From Sanguinoderma infundibulare (taxonomy: Eukaryota > Basidiomycota > Agaricomycetes > Polyporales > Polyporaceae), in assembly GCA_032821775.1 (NCBI GenBank), contig JAVLRN010000008.1, positions 186,001 to 250,000 on the forward strand: a stretch of 64,000 bases of DNA, written 5' to 3'. The translations under genes were made by a program, and so were the position numbers. The notes beneath the pieces were generated by a model, which saw nothing but the letters and a program-made list of their open reading frames with translations, did no database searches and had not been told where the DNA came from. Position 1 is the first letter of the stretch, and each line of letters opens with the position of its first letter. Positions 53,353 through 64,000 of the stretch are shown here, in pieces.

Positions 53353-53805
53353 GAGCGATCTCAAGCCAGAGAACGTCCTGACGAGCACAGATGGCTCCAA
53401 GTGTTACCTGGCAGACTTTGGTCTTGCTACGGACGATCCCGTGGTGTGCGAGTTCGGCGTAGGAATGCCTGCTTACAAGACTCCTGGTGAGTGTGTTATT
53501 CTGACGACTCCGTGCCACGCAAAGACCTAACAAATCCCTCGACAGAGTGTATCGGCGAAATCAGCGAACAGCCATACGACCCATACCTCAGCGACGTCTG
53601 GGCCCTGGGTGTTATCTGAACTGCTTCCACCAGTTCCTCCGCGACCCGCTCTTCCTCATCCACTCATACCCCATGTCTGAGGGGCGTACGCCATCATCAT
53701 GGCGCTGCTCCACGTCGCCCCAGAGAGGCGGATTAGCCTCGACGTCCTCCGGGAAGCGATTCTTATGGTGGACACATTCTTCCATCCGCCTCCTCAGTTC
53801 GGGTG
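53353..53805 (+). pseudogene. Protein kinase fragment fused to the glyoxal-oxidase end, captured
   Basis: It starts with DLKPENVLTSTDGSK (catalytic loop without the HR), then YLADFGLATDD (DFG) and MPAYKTPG; after an intron, YDPYLSDVWALGVI and, in another frame, RISLDVLREAILMVDTFF. These are ordered blocks of a Ser/Thr kinase C-lobe. The N-lobe is absent, the activation and tail parts are in different frames, and the 5' junction lies inside a glyoxal-oxidase codon run. It is non-functional as a kinase. Confidence 0.75.
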
Positions 53806-56800
53806 CGTCGTTCTTGAGCATGAGCAACGGAGACTTCGTTGGCCTGCATGATGGAGTCCAAGTACGAGTCGATGACTCCTAGGGCACCTGCGTTTGATAT
53901 TCCGTGCGCTGCCTTGGAGCCTGATGTCCGGGTGGCCCGGGATTGCTCAGCCAGCTCTGCTGTCCACTCGTACTCTTCCTCCACCACTTCCTCCTGTTAT
54001 TCTTTAAGCTCATGCACGCTTCGTCTGTGGGTTCGGACGAGGAATATGTGCCCACGCCGCGCCATGTTGCAGTTCCCTTGATGGACCTCGGCTTCTCCAG
54101 CCACGCATTCCACTCGAGCGCACACCTCGTCTTCATGCTTCCCGTTGTCTGTTTACCTACCTATTCATGCCTCTCTACTTCTCGCGCACACCTCGCACAT
54201 GCCAATATACTGATGAACATTTGTTTGTACCGTATTAGGACACCTTTGATCAGGCGCACTTCGAACGACTGATCTCAGAATGGCTGGTGATCGCTGATCA
54301 CCCATTCACAGAAATCGAGGAGCCTGCCCTTTGATGCTTGCTCCAGTACGTCCATGGCTCTGACAACCTCGATTTCCCCTCAAGCACAACTATTCGTCGG
54401 CGAATCATGGACCTCAGTAATGCAACAATTCAACAGACCCGGCAGATCCTCCAGGTATGTGGTCTCATCTGTGCCTGATTTCTCCGCCCCTCGGTCGGAC
54501 TTCCTCTTGGATGCAAATGAGTTCACGCTTGAGATTGGCCTGCTTATCCGTGATATAACTCTCCTGGATATCAAGCATCTCGAGATGTCTGTTCCCTTTC
54601 CGTCCATCTCCATAAGCTGAGCTTGTTTTCAGGAAGTCGAAGGCATGGTCAGTCTTTCACTTGACGCATGGACGTCAAGCAATGGCTACGCATTTCTGGC
54701 TATTGTTGTACACTATGTCAATAAGGATTGGAAACTTGGTATGTCCGAATTATTTACGTCCACCTCTTGCTGTCTCTGGGTGCCGCTGACTCATTAACAT
54801 ATCTAGAGGAGGTGCTAATTGACTTCCGAGAGCTGATCGGAGATCACGGAGGGAAGAACCTTGCAGCTGCGGTATGGGAAACGCTAGAACTATACGGTTT
54901 GAAGGGGAGAGTAAGTCGCATGTGGTTGAACTCGCTTTATTAGAACTTGTTATGCTCAGAATCTCGCACACAGATCATGGCCATAACCTGTGATAATGCA
55001 ACCAACAACGACACAATGATGGACGAGCTCGAGTCCCGCTGTGCAGCCGCAACTCCCCCAATCCCGTTTTCGGCGAAGGTCGCTCGAATGCGATGCATGC
55101 CACACTCAGTACACCTAGCAGCACTTGAGGTATGCCTGCGTCATCCCTCCTGTTTCACATTCACTCACTCGTCTTCACAGCTGCTCGAGAAGATCGGAGC
55201 CATCACAAAGTTATCAAGTGACAGCAGGGACATTCCCTACAAGGAGTCCGTGACTACACCCATGTCAGAGGAGGCGAACAATGAGGCGGCACTTCAAGAG
55301 GACCCTTCGGAAGCTTCTGAGCCAGCATCAACCCCAGTCGACAATAACAGTCAGTCCACATCATTCCAATCCGACAGCTCATCCTCCCAAGGTTTGCATG
55401 CATCAGTCGTGGGTGCGATTGAAAAGGTATGTACATCAGCATTGTATTGGAGCCGCTACACGGTCTCGTACAACTATTGTACATCATCCGAGATACTCAT
55501 TCCCCTTGCAGCTTCGCAGGATCGTGCGTGCAGTGCGCTCAAGCCCTCAACGTCGAGCCAAATGGCTTGGTATTGCAAAGGTCGCAGCCCTGGCGGAAGC
55601 TTCACCGGAACTCCCCACATCATGGGATGCAATCGTCAAGATGTTGATCCTCGACGTCAAGACACGCTGGTCATCAATGCATCAGATGATGGGTGAGCAA
55701 TCTAATGCTGACTCTGTTAGTATTGCATTTCACTAACTCATATTCTTAGACCGTGCGCTCGAGCGTCCGAGCGCAATCAATGTCTTTGTGTTCGAAACTC
55801 CGGATGCTAAGCTGACCCCGCTCAATGATGCTGAGTGGCAGGCCATCAAACTGGTTGCTGACTGGCTTCTCGAATTTCGAAAGGCGACCACCCGAATGTC
55901 AACAACGAAGACAATGACGCTGTCCGAGACCCATTCCATCTTCCGGGGTCTGCAGGATCACGTTCGCGAGGCGCTGCGTACCCTGCCATGTGACGCCCCA
56001 CCCGAGCTCCGAGCGGGCCTTCTGGATGCACACCGCAAGCTTAGCAACTACTATCATAAGGTTGACGAGTCTCCTTATCTTATTTGGGCTGCATGTACGT
56101 TGTGCTTTCTCTCCCTACTAATTGTAACTTACTAAAAACTTACTGTTAGTGCTGGACCCACGCATCTCTCTTGAGGGGTTGCTGGCTGATGCTTCTTGCG
56201 ATGAAGACTCCGAATCTCAGATCAAATACATCCAGGAGTGTCGCGAATGCCTCAAGCGGCACTTCCACGAGCACTACGCCACTGTAACTCCTGTCCAGTC
56301 TAGCGCCAATCAGCCTGTCTCGCATTCAAGCACCGACTTTGATCCTTATTCCCACTATCGACAGAACTTCAAATCCAAGATATCAGATCCCACAGACGAA
56401 CTTGAACGGTACTTTCGACTCAATCCGGCTGATGCGGACGCACTCAAAATCGATGCCCTTACGTGGTGGAGAGACCACAGGGGCGCATTTCCCAACCTAT
56501 CCCGTCTCGCGTGGGACATCTTCTCAATACCTGGTGATTTCCTTTCAATTCTTTCCCCGCGCGTACATCTCTGACTATACTACTCTTTCTAGGGTGTTCA
56601 GTTGCTGTCGAGCGCATTTTCTCTGGCGCGCGCGACACAATTGCACTCCGGCGTGCAAGCCTGAAGCCGGATACCATCCGTGCCCTCATGCTGTTGAAGC
56701 AACAGCTCTTGCTTGTGCGCCGCGACCTTCGTGAGCGGCTTGATGCATTGGAACAGTAGATAATTATTTTGTATTGGCCGCGCGAATCAAGCGCGTCCTC

Positions 56801-56849
56801 AGCGCGCCCTCCTCGCAGCTATTTCGTCGGTATTTCCCAAACAGATCAG

Positions 56850-57006
56850 AAAACACGTTCAAACGCCCCGTTTTTCGTCTGCTAAACGGAACGGGGCGTT
56901 CCGTCTTCCGAATGCGGAAAAAATGCCCGTTTATCTTGACGGGTGTTCCCGTTTTCGCACCGTCAAAAAAACGGGCGTCCCGTTAAACGTGATTTGCAGA
57001 GCCCTA
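56850..57006. repeat. Right subterminal region and terminus of the hAT element
   Basis: It contains AACGCCCCGTTT, ACGGGGCG, GCCCGTTT, AACGGGCGTCCCGTTAAACG and the terminus TGCAGAGCCCTA. It mirrors the motif content of the left 180 bp. Confidence 0.6.
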
Positions 57007-57014
57007 CTAAAGCC
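57007..57014. repeat. Right target-site duplication of the hAT element (CTAAAGCC)
   Basis: Identical to 36434-36441. Confidence 0.93.
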
Positions 57015-57039
57015 GCTCACGCAACTTCCCATGGTTCTG

Positions 57040-57165
57040 GTCATGATCTCAAGCCGTCGAACATCCTGCTCGGACGCGACCCCAAGAAGTCGCAGGTGTG
57101 CTTCACCGACTTCGGCCTCTGTCTGCCATCCAGCCCGGATCCCCGCAACTCCGACAGCGCGGCAT
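57040..57165 (+). pseudogene. Protein kinase fragment (casein-kinase-1-like catalytic loop)
   Basis: The sequence reads GHDLKPSNILLGRDPKKSQ, then VCFTDFGLC. Catalytic-loop and DFG motifs at this spacing with LKPSN.LLG resemble casein kinase 1. Nothing recognisable precedes it on either side of the hAT element (joining 36,433 to 57,015 gives no N-lobe), so it was a fragment before the insertion. Confidence 0.55.
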
Positions 57166-57169
57166 AGCG

Positions 57170-58083
57170 GGGCGAGAGGGACGCTGACATACGCGGCCAG
57201 CGTCAACAACCGGATCCACCATGGTGAGCCGCATCGAAATTCGAATCGGATCAACTTGAACGCCCCAGCCGACCGTTGCTTCCACAGCGTTGTTCCCTGG
57301 CGACGACCTGGAGTCGACCGTTGTCTCATAAACCAGAACCCATTGATCTCGACTCTAGGATGATGCGAACAGAAAGATGTGGACGTGGATGGATGGAAGC
57401 GCTTGTTTCTAAACGTAAACGAGAGTGGATGCATGTGTGTGTATGGTACAAATGCTTTAGTGGTACTCGGGACGGTACGGCGGTACAACCAGTACTCGGA
57501 CACGGCAACGTGGAGTCTTGACGCTGTGAGGTAAGGTATACAAGAAGTCTGAAGCGGACGTAACATAGATGTAACACAGCATTAGATGCGCAGCCCCCAC
57601 TGACAAGCAAGTGCAAAGGGCGGGGAAGAGAAGATGCGTCGGGAGAGCTCGATGGCGGATCGAACAGACGCACCAGAGAGTACTCCAAGGAGCGTCACAC
57701 ACCCCGAGTCTCGTCCATTCCGGGCGAGGAGTCAGGGCGACGTGTGTGTGCGCGCGCGCGTCTGTGGCGACTTATCGCGTTCGCGCAGCCCCCAGGCGGG
57801 CCCGCGAACGTCCGTACCCGACCATGGTGACCGAAATGGATCACGGTCCCAATAGGCACGGGTACGATGGGCGACGGGAAGGAGTGGGGGCGGGGAGGGG
57901 GCAACGACACGACGAGGAGTGTAGCCGGTGTGCGGGTTGTGGTCGAAAGAACGAAGGGGTGGTTGTCATTGAAGGCTCGGGGCAAGGCGAGCGAAAGAAC
58001 GACGAGGCGCCGGTGAGAAGGATATACGGCACGGCGTCGTCCAAGGGTTTACTGTGCGTCCTCCGATGGCGGCGCGGCTAGGG
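57170..58083. other. Intergenic stretch
   Basis: No gene was recognised. A 156-codon plus-strand frame (57611-58081) has a composition expected from GC-rich non-coding DNA. Confidence 0.45.
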
Positions 58084-58115
58084 CTACACGCTGTGGGAGT
58101 GCGAGCGGTCCGGGC

Positions 58116-58154
<39 letters not shown>

Positions 58155-60679
58155 CGGAGGCGGAGCCCTCGATCTTCGTCTGCGCGGTCTCGACGGTGGT
58201 GTCGCCCGCGTGGAAGGGCACGGCGGAGATGACGCTCGTGAACTGCGTGATGGCGCGCGACGATGTCCTGTCAGCTAAATGTCGAGCGACAGCGGGGTTG
58301 CGGAGGAGGAGAAGAGGATTGCGAAAGAAAGGAACCGAGGAGGGAGGGACGAGAACTGGAAAGTTCGGGAAGACGCTGCCACAGGCCAAAGAAGGGGAAG
58401 AGATAGGCGGACGGGTAAGAGTACGAAGACACACGATCGCAGAACGATGGACGGGCGGACGGAAGGTTGAAAGAAAAACGAACTCTGGAGTTAAACAGAA
58501 GCCTACAGAAAATAACAAACGACCCATAAACGAAGTCCCATGCAGAGAGAAGAGAACACACCTCGACCCCGTGCCCCGGCCCGCGCACCCCCAAGCCGGT
58601 GGTGGGCAGCTCCGCGGTCGTCGCGGGCGTGGTGTGGCCCTGGTACGGCTTCTCTGTGTACCGCCCCCGACGCCGTCGCGCCCCAGTCCCGAGCAGCGAC
58701 TCGCGCGCGTTGAGCGTCGCGAGTAGCGAGTTGACGTACACTGCCGTGCGGTCACCGTCAGCGTCCATACTAACTCGGAATTGGGGAGACGGGAGGGGAC
58801 GAGGAGGAGAGGGAGGGGGGGAGGGGAGGAGACGCACGCTTGCTGAGGACGAAGTAGAAGGCAAAGTAGATGAACTTGCGGGGGGCGACGGCGAAGGAGA
58901 CGACGGCGCCGATCGCGCAGAGGCTGCAGCATCAGGTCCACATATGGTCAGCGAGCCAATACTAGGTAGTCGGCGCGGCGTGCGTACCTGGTGAGGAGGC
59001 CGGTGTTGATGGCATACGTCATGAGGACGCGGATGGCCGAGTCGGTGCTGCAGTCGAGTATCGCGGGTGAGAGCGAGGGAGGTAGCCGGTCAGCTCGACG
59101 CGCAGCGAGTGGGGACGCACGCGCGCGGGGGCGGGGAGGAGACGCACCTGCGGATGCCCGTCTCGAACTTGCGGAGCATGACGCACTGCGAGATCGCGAC
59201 GATCATGTCCACGGCCGCTTCGACGGACAGGCCGGCGTACAAGCCCCACTGCGTATGAATGCAGATCAGCGACAGCACGAAAAAAACAAAGCAGGCGTGG
59301 GCGGACGCACGGAGAAGTCCTGGATGCGCGCGTACGAGTTGACGTGGAACCTGTGTCGTCGGTGTCATCTCGGTCAGACCCGGACGACGGCTGACGTGCG
59401 ACAGAGACAGAGGGGCCTACAGCTTAACCACGAAGACTTGAATTTAGAGGAGGAGGAGGAGGGAGAAGCCGCGGGTTGGTCAGTGAGAGAACGCGGGGGG
59501 TGTCGATGATCGACCACTCACTGCCTGCGTCGACTGGATTATGATGCCGGCAGGTCAGCTTGACGGTGCAGGGCGCACAAGAGCAGGCAAGGCAGATGTG
59601 GGCTCACCGAATATAAAGGCAGACATCGCGACCTGGAGAGACGGCGGCGAGAGGGTCTTGTTAGAGAAGAGCAGGATCAGGACCGGCAGCGGGACGAACG
59701 CACGATGATCGCCGGGAGCCACCAGATGCGGCCCACTGGAGGATTGCGGGTGGGTGTTTGGTCAGTCGTACCAGATCAAACTAGAACGGGAGAGTGATGG
59801 ACTTGCATCGAAAGAGCCGGACACAAAAGAAACTAGACAGGTAGCAGTTAACTCAGTATCATTCAATGCGTGTCGAGGCTCCACAGGCGGGCACTTACCC
59901 GCGAATGATGGTGTTGCTGATAGTCTGGAGGCGATATGGAACACGTCGGATGAACGCGCGCGCGATGGAGGACTGGCAGGACTTACCGAGACGACGATCA
60001 TTGTCTTTCTCGCGTAAAATCAGCGTCAGCATCAGCACATTGATCGCGTCAAGCTCTAGCACAGCCGGGCGGACGTACAGGAATGGGCCTTCACAAAGCG
60101 CACACAAGACGATGAACACGCGGGTACGCAGCGGACAAAAAAACGACGGCAGAGACGCACCATATCGGGCGCTGGACGGCGAGGAGGTTGGAGAAGCTGG
60201 TGATGCAGTACCAGTACATCGCGCCGGTGATAAGCGCGACGTGGACCGTGTCGAGGATCCTTTTCGCACGCGCCCAGGCGTTACACATAGGCAAGATCAG
60301 CGGCCGAGCCCCTTCGCGTCGACAATCTAAGTGCGAGATGGATCTCACCAGAGCCCGGCGACCTATAACGTACGCATCGCGTATCGGGTGCGATTGTATT
60401 GAGAAATCTTGGCCGACGGTCGCGGAAAAGAAAAACACAAGCAGACACTCACAGAGACCTTGAAAGGAGTGGAATCGCGCTGGTTGTCGCGGAAGTAGAC
60501 GTACGCCTGGAGGGACGTGATACCGTAGAGTCTAGGGTGGGGTTCGTGGGCAGGCTCGGAGGAAGCGAAGAGGAGGATAGCGGGGGAACGTACAAGGTCG
60601 TGACGACGTGGCCGAGAAAGGCGGCGCCGAGGGTATCGTCGAGCGCGATATGGATCTGGGGTGGGGGGAAGAGAGACAT
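58084..60679 (-). CDS. DUF6534-like multi-pass membrane protein, multi-exon
   Basis: Exon 1 (60679-60594; MSLFPPPQ, then LDDTLGAAFLGHVVTTL) and exon 2 (60531-60453; YGITSLQAYVYFRDNQRDST) join in phase. Later coding blocks in order are RILDTVHVALITGAMYWYCI (~60,260-60,165), RVPYRLQTISNTIIRG (~59,940-59,895), VPLPVLILLFSNK (~59,690), YAGLSVEAAVDMIVAISQCV (~59,240-59,160), SAIRVLMTYAINTGLLT (~59,040), VAPRKFIYFAFYFVLSK (~58,890) and VYVNSLLATLNARESLLG (~58,740). The C-terminus has an Asp-His repeat (DHDHDHDHDHDHG) and ends RSHSHSV at 58,084. This is the seven-helix layout of DUF6534 proteins, abundant in Agaricomycetes and of unknown function. Joins at ~60,290 and ~59,690 do not close in phase by eye, so partial decay is possible. 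Confidence 0.6.
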
Positions 60680-62979
60680 GACGAGGAACGCGTGCGCGAG
60701 TCGAGTCGGAGAACGTGAGGGCGGTACGGATGGAGAGGGAGCGTTGTCGCCGCGTGCACAGTGCACGAGCTTAGGAAGACGAGCGAGGGGGAGCGAGGGA
60801 GACTCGGACCGACATGGAACAGAGGACGCGAGGAGGACTTGGGGAAGAGAGGTACTTGACTATATACAGCATGGACCACTCTTGGACCACAGATCGCTTC
60901 CAGCCAAAGGCAGCCCGACGAGCGCGGACCAATCAATGCGCTCGACTGTCGCGACGGCAGAGAGTTTGTGCGACGCGCGCGATGGGAGATCCCCGCAGGG
61001 CGCTCTCCATCTCATCCGCCTCGCCTCCCGCAAAAATCGATCGCCCCCGTCCAGAATGCATATCCCCCCACCGCCCTTGGTCCGCATCGACTCCCAGCTG
61101 CGTCCAGCTCTCCCTGCTCGCCCACCGCCACTGTCAGTGGCGTTTTTCTCACTCGTCTCTGAGCCTTGCGGTGCAGCGACTGTCAGTGTCAACCGGCGGC
61201 TGCTCTTTTCTACCCACCACTGTCACTCCCACAGATCCTCCTCACCGGACGACAAGACGAGTCGACAACTCAACAACTCATTCCCCGCCTTCGAAAAATT
61301 CGAAGCTGCAGCTTCGCGCTTTTACGCGAGACGCGCATCATTAAATCATCTCGGCTCTCATCTTTCCTCTTATTGAAAACCCTGTCTTTCGCTGCCGAGC
61401 CGCGTTTAAACTTTGAACCCAATCCTTGCCGTCCTCTTGGAAGAAACCGACGGTACAGTCCTTACGCGGTCATCCGTCATGCGAGGATGAGAGGACGCAG
61501 CTGTCATGGCCAGATTCCCGTCGCCCGCCGCATGTCGCACCTGTCAAAAAGCTAGATCGACACCAGTTTTCTATGGAAACTCACCGCTGGGCGCTCTCGA
61601 TCTGCCAGCTTCACGGTAAACTCCGTCCTGTCGTCCGAGTGCGCATCCGCCCTCGCCACTCTGATAGAGTAAACTGTACTTGCATATAAATGCCGAACGG
61701 CCCTGGGTGAGGGTTTTCAACCGGCCACACTCGCTCTTTTCTCAGATCGAGGTTCGTGTCTCGTGAAGAACGCAACCGCTCGTCCTTACATCCTCTCTTT
61801 CTCCCCCTTCCGCGGCTGGGAATCGCGTTCGAGGCTGACAGGTGTCAGTGTTGGCAGCGCGAGCATCCGAACGAGGTTTGTCTTCCATTCACTCGGCGCC
61901 GGCCCAGCCCATCACCTCGCTCATCCAGCGCCGCGATACCTTTTGGTTTGTTCTCAGGTGAACGAACTGCCGCGGTGGCCGTTCTTTGTATTGCCCCGGT
62001 ATCGTCCCACAGCTACATAAGGAATCCTGGCCTCCCATTGGAGAGGGAAAAAAAGACATGTATCCCATGGTCGACTGTGACTTGTACGTAGGCTGCCCGA
62101 TCACTGATATTCCGATAACGATTTTCGTGTCCTTTCGCTTGCTGTTTCTTGATCTGCCGGATACCAAGAGGAGAGGTACCGCTCGCAATTGCTATCAAGT
62201 TCGATTTCAAGCACCAACCTCGGAGCGTGGAGGACGACAGACGAACGCTTCAACCCGCAAGCCGCAGGAGCGGTGCCTCAGGCCGCGTCTCGCTCATCCG
62301 CCCGTCGTCCATAGCTGGCGCCAGTCGTAGTTTACTAACAATCTACTTGCAAACGTCACCGTGTACTTGTCTTACGTAAGACTCAGCAGATGCAAGTGGT
62401 TGCCAGAGAGAGTGAGCAATTGGAATTGAGATGGACTGGGCACGCTGTGCCTCTCGTTGTCTATCGGATCAAGGCGCATCAAAACGGACAGCCGAGACCG
62501 GCGTCTAGTACTCGCCTCTTTCGTGTGCACCATCCAGCTTTTCTCTGCGAACTCCCTTCGATCAAAGCCCCGGGCCTGATTTCTTGTCTTCAACGACGGC
62601 CTAGTACCACTAGTACGAGGATATTACACGGTATAAATGGTGTATTTGTATACACTATTCCTATGAGCTGTAGGAGCGAAGGCTGATGCGGGGGAAGCGG
62701 CTCAAATGAGCCTCGCAAGGCATCATGGCTGACGAGAGCCTCCCCAGGGGGCATCATATTACGCACGACATCAAGTGAGTTTGGTTGACTATATGCCTGT
62801 GTCTGACTGCACCTCAGCGTATGTATGCAGGGCTATGTTTAATGCGAGCTCTGGCATGGCAGTGGCCGCGTGGTCCGTCGACCGTCGACCCCATTCCCCG
62901 TCGACCTCATCACCAGACACTCATAGATTCTTGTTTGCACACCAACCTCTCATCCTCAACGGCGGTCGTCTTCCTCTGC
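60680..62979. other. Gene-free stretch between a DUF6534-like gene and a Grn1-like relic
   Basis: No gene was recognised. Open frames at 60,399-61,376 and 61,756-62,330 have no domain signature. A near-palindrome with TACCACTAGTACGAGG and ACGGTATAAATGGTGTA lies at ~62,605-62,650. Confidence 0.45.
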
Positions 62980-63770
62980 TTGCTCAAAGCATACAAGGCG
63001 ACAGCGCAGAGCGTTACCGTTCGCATCGTCGGCTCCCCCAACGTTGGCAAGAGCTCCCTCATCACCTCGCTCAGGCGCTCTAAATTGTGCGCCGTCGCCG
63101 CGCAGCCCGGTCATACGAACCAGACGGTCCAGCTTGAACGCGGCCTGTACATCATCGACTCGCCCGGGGTCGTGTTCGACATGGACGATTTCGACGATGG
63201 CAAGGCCTCCGCGTCGGCGAAGTCGAACCTCCTCCTGCGCAACGTCGTCAAGGTCGAGGACGTTCCCGACCCCGGAGCGCTGGTGGAAGAGATCCTCTCC
63301 CGCCCCGATCCCGCGACGATCAAGAAGCTTTACAACTTCGAGGCCTTTTCCTCCCCGCTCGAGTTCCTCACCATGCTCGCGCTGCTCACCGGCCGCCTGC
63401 TGAAAGGCGGTACCCCCGACATTCTCGCGGCGGCGCGGCAGGTCCTGACGGACTGGAACCACCAGAAGATACTGTACTTGTCACTGTCGCCGAGCGTGCA
63501 CCCGTCGCTCGTGCCGTCGACCGTGCCTGGTACGGGCGGGGCGCAGGTCGCGCCCGGGGCGGAAACGTCGGGCAGGCGCAGAACCTTACCCAGCTCTCGC
63601 AGCCGTTCCAGCGCGAGGGCCTCTTCGTCCAGGCGGACGCCGGTGCTTTCGGCGGCGAAGCGGGGAAAGGAGCGGGTGCGGTGAGGAGCACGACGCGGAC
63701 GCGTTCATCTCCGACGCGGAGGAGTCGATGGACGCAGGCGGACGAATGGCGCGCTCCTCTCTAGCTCAGT
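62980..63770 (+). pseudogene. Nucleostemin/Grn1-type (GNL3-like) circularly permuted GTPase, 5'-truncated and frameshifted
   Basis: The frame reads LLKAYKATAQSVTVRIVGSP, NVGKSSLITSLRRSK (P-loop), VAAQPGHTNQTVQLERGLYI, DSPGVVFDMDD (G3), LLLRNVVKVEDVPDPGALVE and EFLTMLALLTGRLLKGGTPD, then WNHQKI and HPSLVPSTVPG. This is the order of GNL3/Grn1 nucleolar GTPases used in large-subunit ribosome export. In these permuted GTPases the G4/G5 motifs and the basic coiled-coil N-terminus precede the P-loop; none are found upstream here. After VAPGAE the frame shifts, and the conserved tail (NLTQLSQPFQREGLF) continues one frame over. With a missing N-terminal half and a frameshift this is a relic of a normally essential gene, so an intact copy should exist elsewhere. 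Confidence 0.8.
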
Positions 63771-64000
63771 CGTCATCCCACAGGCCTGACGATAATTGCA
63801 CATCACTTGGTTGCCAGAACGCAGATCGGACGACCTCGCGCCGCGCATCCCCCGCGAGCGCTCCTGCAGCCCCTCCGTCCTCTCCGTCTCCGTCTCCGTA
63901 TCTACCTCCGAAGCAGCAAAGCGCGGCGCGGCGACTGTCAAGGAGAGCGCGCGGCCCCCGGCGCCGAAGCGCCTGCGGAGGTCGCGCGACGTGCCCGACT

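Larger units (their letters stand above)
50169..56759 (+). pseudogene. hAT-family transposase gene, one premature stop
   Basis: Fourteen exons join in phase: 50169-50253, 50331-50539, 50610-50852, 50907-51078, 51142-51347, 54239-54454, 54633-54738, 54807-54910, 54974-55129, 55181-55426, 55512-55692, 55750-56094, 56150-56533 and 56593-56759 (939 codons plus stop). Exon 4 (RQWNFIYEFFKEVSKNPYRL) lies where a BED zinc finger is expected, although its ligands are incomplete. Then come SLSLDAWTSSNGYAF, MAITCDNATNNDTMMDELES, ARMRCMPHSVHL and the C-terminal dimerisation motif (SVAVERIFSGARDTIALRRA). A TGA at 54332-54334 within exon 6 truncates the protein; a single C-to-T change from an Arg codon would explain it. 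Intron 5 (51348-54238) contains the captured fragments. Confidence 0.85.
36442..57006 (+). mobile_element. hAT transposon, 20.6 kb, with nested KDZ element and captured gene fragments
   Basis: The termini are TAGGGCTCGGCA at the left and, reverse-complemented, TAGGGCTCTGCA at the right. They are flanked by a perfect 8-bp duplication (CTAAAGCC). The element encodes a hAT-family transposase on the plus strand (50169-56759). Without the nested KDZ transposon (36,804-49,759) it would be about 7.6 kb. An oversized transposase intron contains pieces of at least three host genes, which makes it Pack-like. The exact duplication and readable ends suggest a fairly recent insertion; one nonsense codon indicates that this copy no longer makes full-length transposase. 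Confidence 0.93.

Noticed and set aside
36434..57014. Starship-type giant element.
   Set aside because: There is no tyrosine-recombinase captain gene; the 8-bp duplication, TAGGGCTC ends and hAT transposase identify a hAT transposon.
57611..58081. 156-codon plus-strand frame in GC-rich sequence.
   Set aside because: There is no recognisable domain; long frames by chance are common in this GC-rich stretch, and the minus-strand DUF6534-like gene ends at its edge.
60399..61376. 325-codon plus-strand frame.
   Set aside because: Its first part is antisense to exons 1-2 of the DUF6534-like gene and the rest has no domain or homology I recognise.

Overview
The window is nuclear DNA of a filamentous basidiomycete, most likely an Agaricomycete of the polypore type. 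The evidence is many short introns (about 50-65 nt, GTRNGT...YAG) together with lineage-typical families: a FunK1 kinase, a KDZ transposase with a CxC2-like cysteine cluster, glyoxal-oxidase and aegerolysin relics, a DUF6534-like membrane protein and BTB/F-box-like proteins. No bacterial, viral or organellar genes are seen. It reads as a transposon-rich accessory region in which few host genes are intact.

Layout. 1-2 kb: an ASCH/PUA-like exon at the edge and the first of three paralogous small secreted proteins (A, 1065-1772). 2.3-8 kb: decayed genes (a large helical-repeat protein, a truncated aegerolysin, a frameshifted GST). 8.8-15.6 kb: an intact homeodomain-like gene, then two related coiled-coil proteins, the second carrying an IRG-type GTPase domain. 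16.6-20.4 kb: a MOCOS-like PLP-enzyme pseudogene flanked by related inverted repeats, and a second, degraded homeodomain-like gene. 20.8-22.2 kb: paralogue B, an inverted duplicate of A together with its upstream region. 23-25.7 kb: two F-box-like remnants. 26.7-29.7 kb: an intact 933-aa FunK1 kinase. 31.6-34.9 kb: paralogue C, whose second intron is swollen to 2.5 kb by a terminal-inverted-repeat insertion that holds a ~2.1 kb near-perfect palindrome with a tRNA-like module at each end.

36,442-57,006 is a single 20.6 kb hAT element bounded by an exact 8-bp target-site duplication (CTAAAGCC). Its 14-exon transposase gene is intact except for one internal TGA. One intron of that gene holds pieces of unrelated host genes (glyoxal oxidase, BTB protein, protein kinase), so it looks like a Pack-type element. 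Nested near its left end is a ~13 kb KDZ transposon (36,804-49,759) with long inverted termini made largely of 42-bp tandem repeats, an uninterrupted 1086-aa transposase, an intact 660-aa companion gene, a small coiled-coil gene, a viroplasmin/RNase-H1-N-like remnant and a fragment of the TOR kinase catalytic domain.

57-64 kb: a kinase fragment at the hAT insertion point, a multi-exon DUF6534-like seven-helix protein gene on the minus strand, and a 5'-truncated, frameshifted nucleostemin/Grn1-type GTPase.

Exon coordinates come from reading splice signals and frames by eye. Joins whose phases close (FunK1, KDZ transposase, KDZ companion, hAT transposase, homeodomain-like gene, paralogues B and C) are the most secure. 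All family names rest on recognised motifs; no database search was run.
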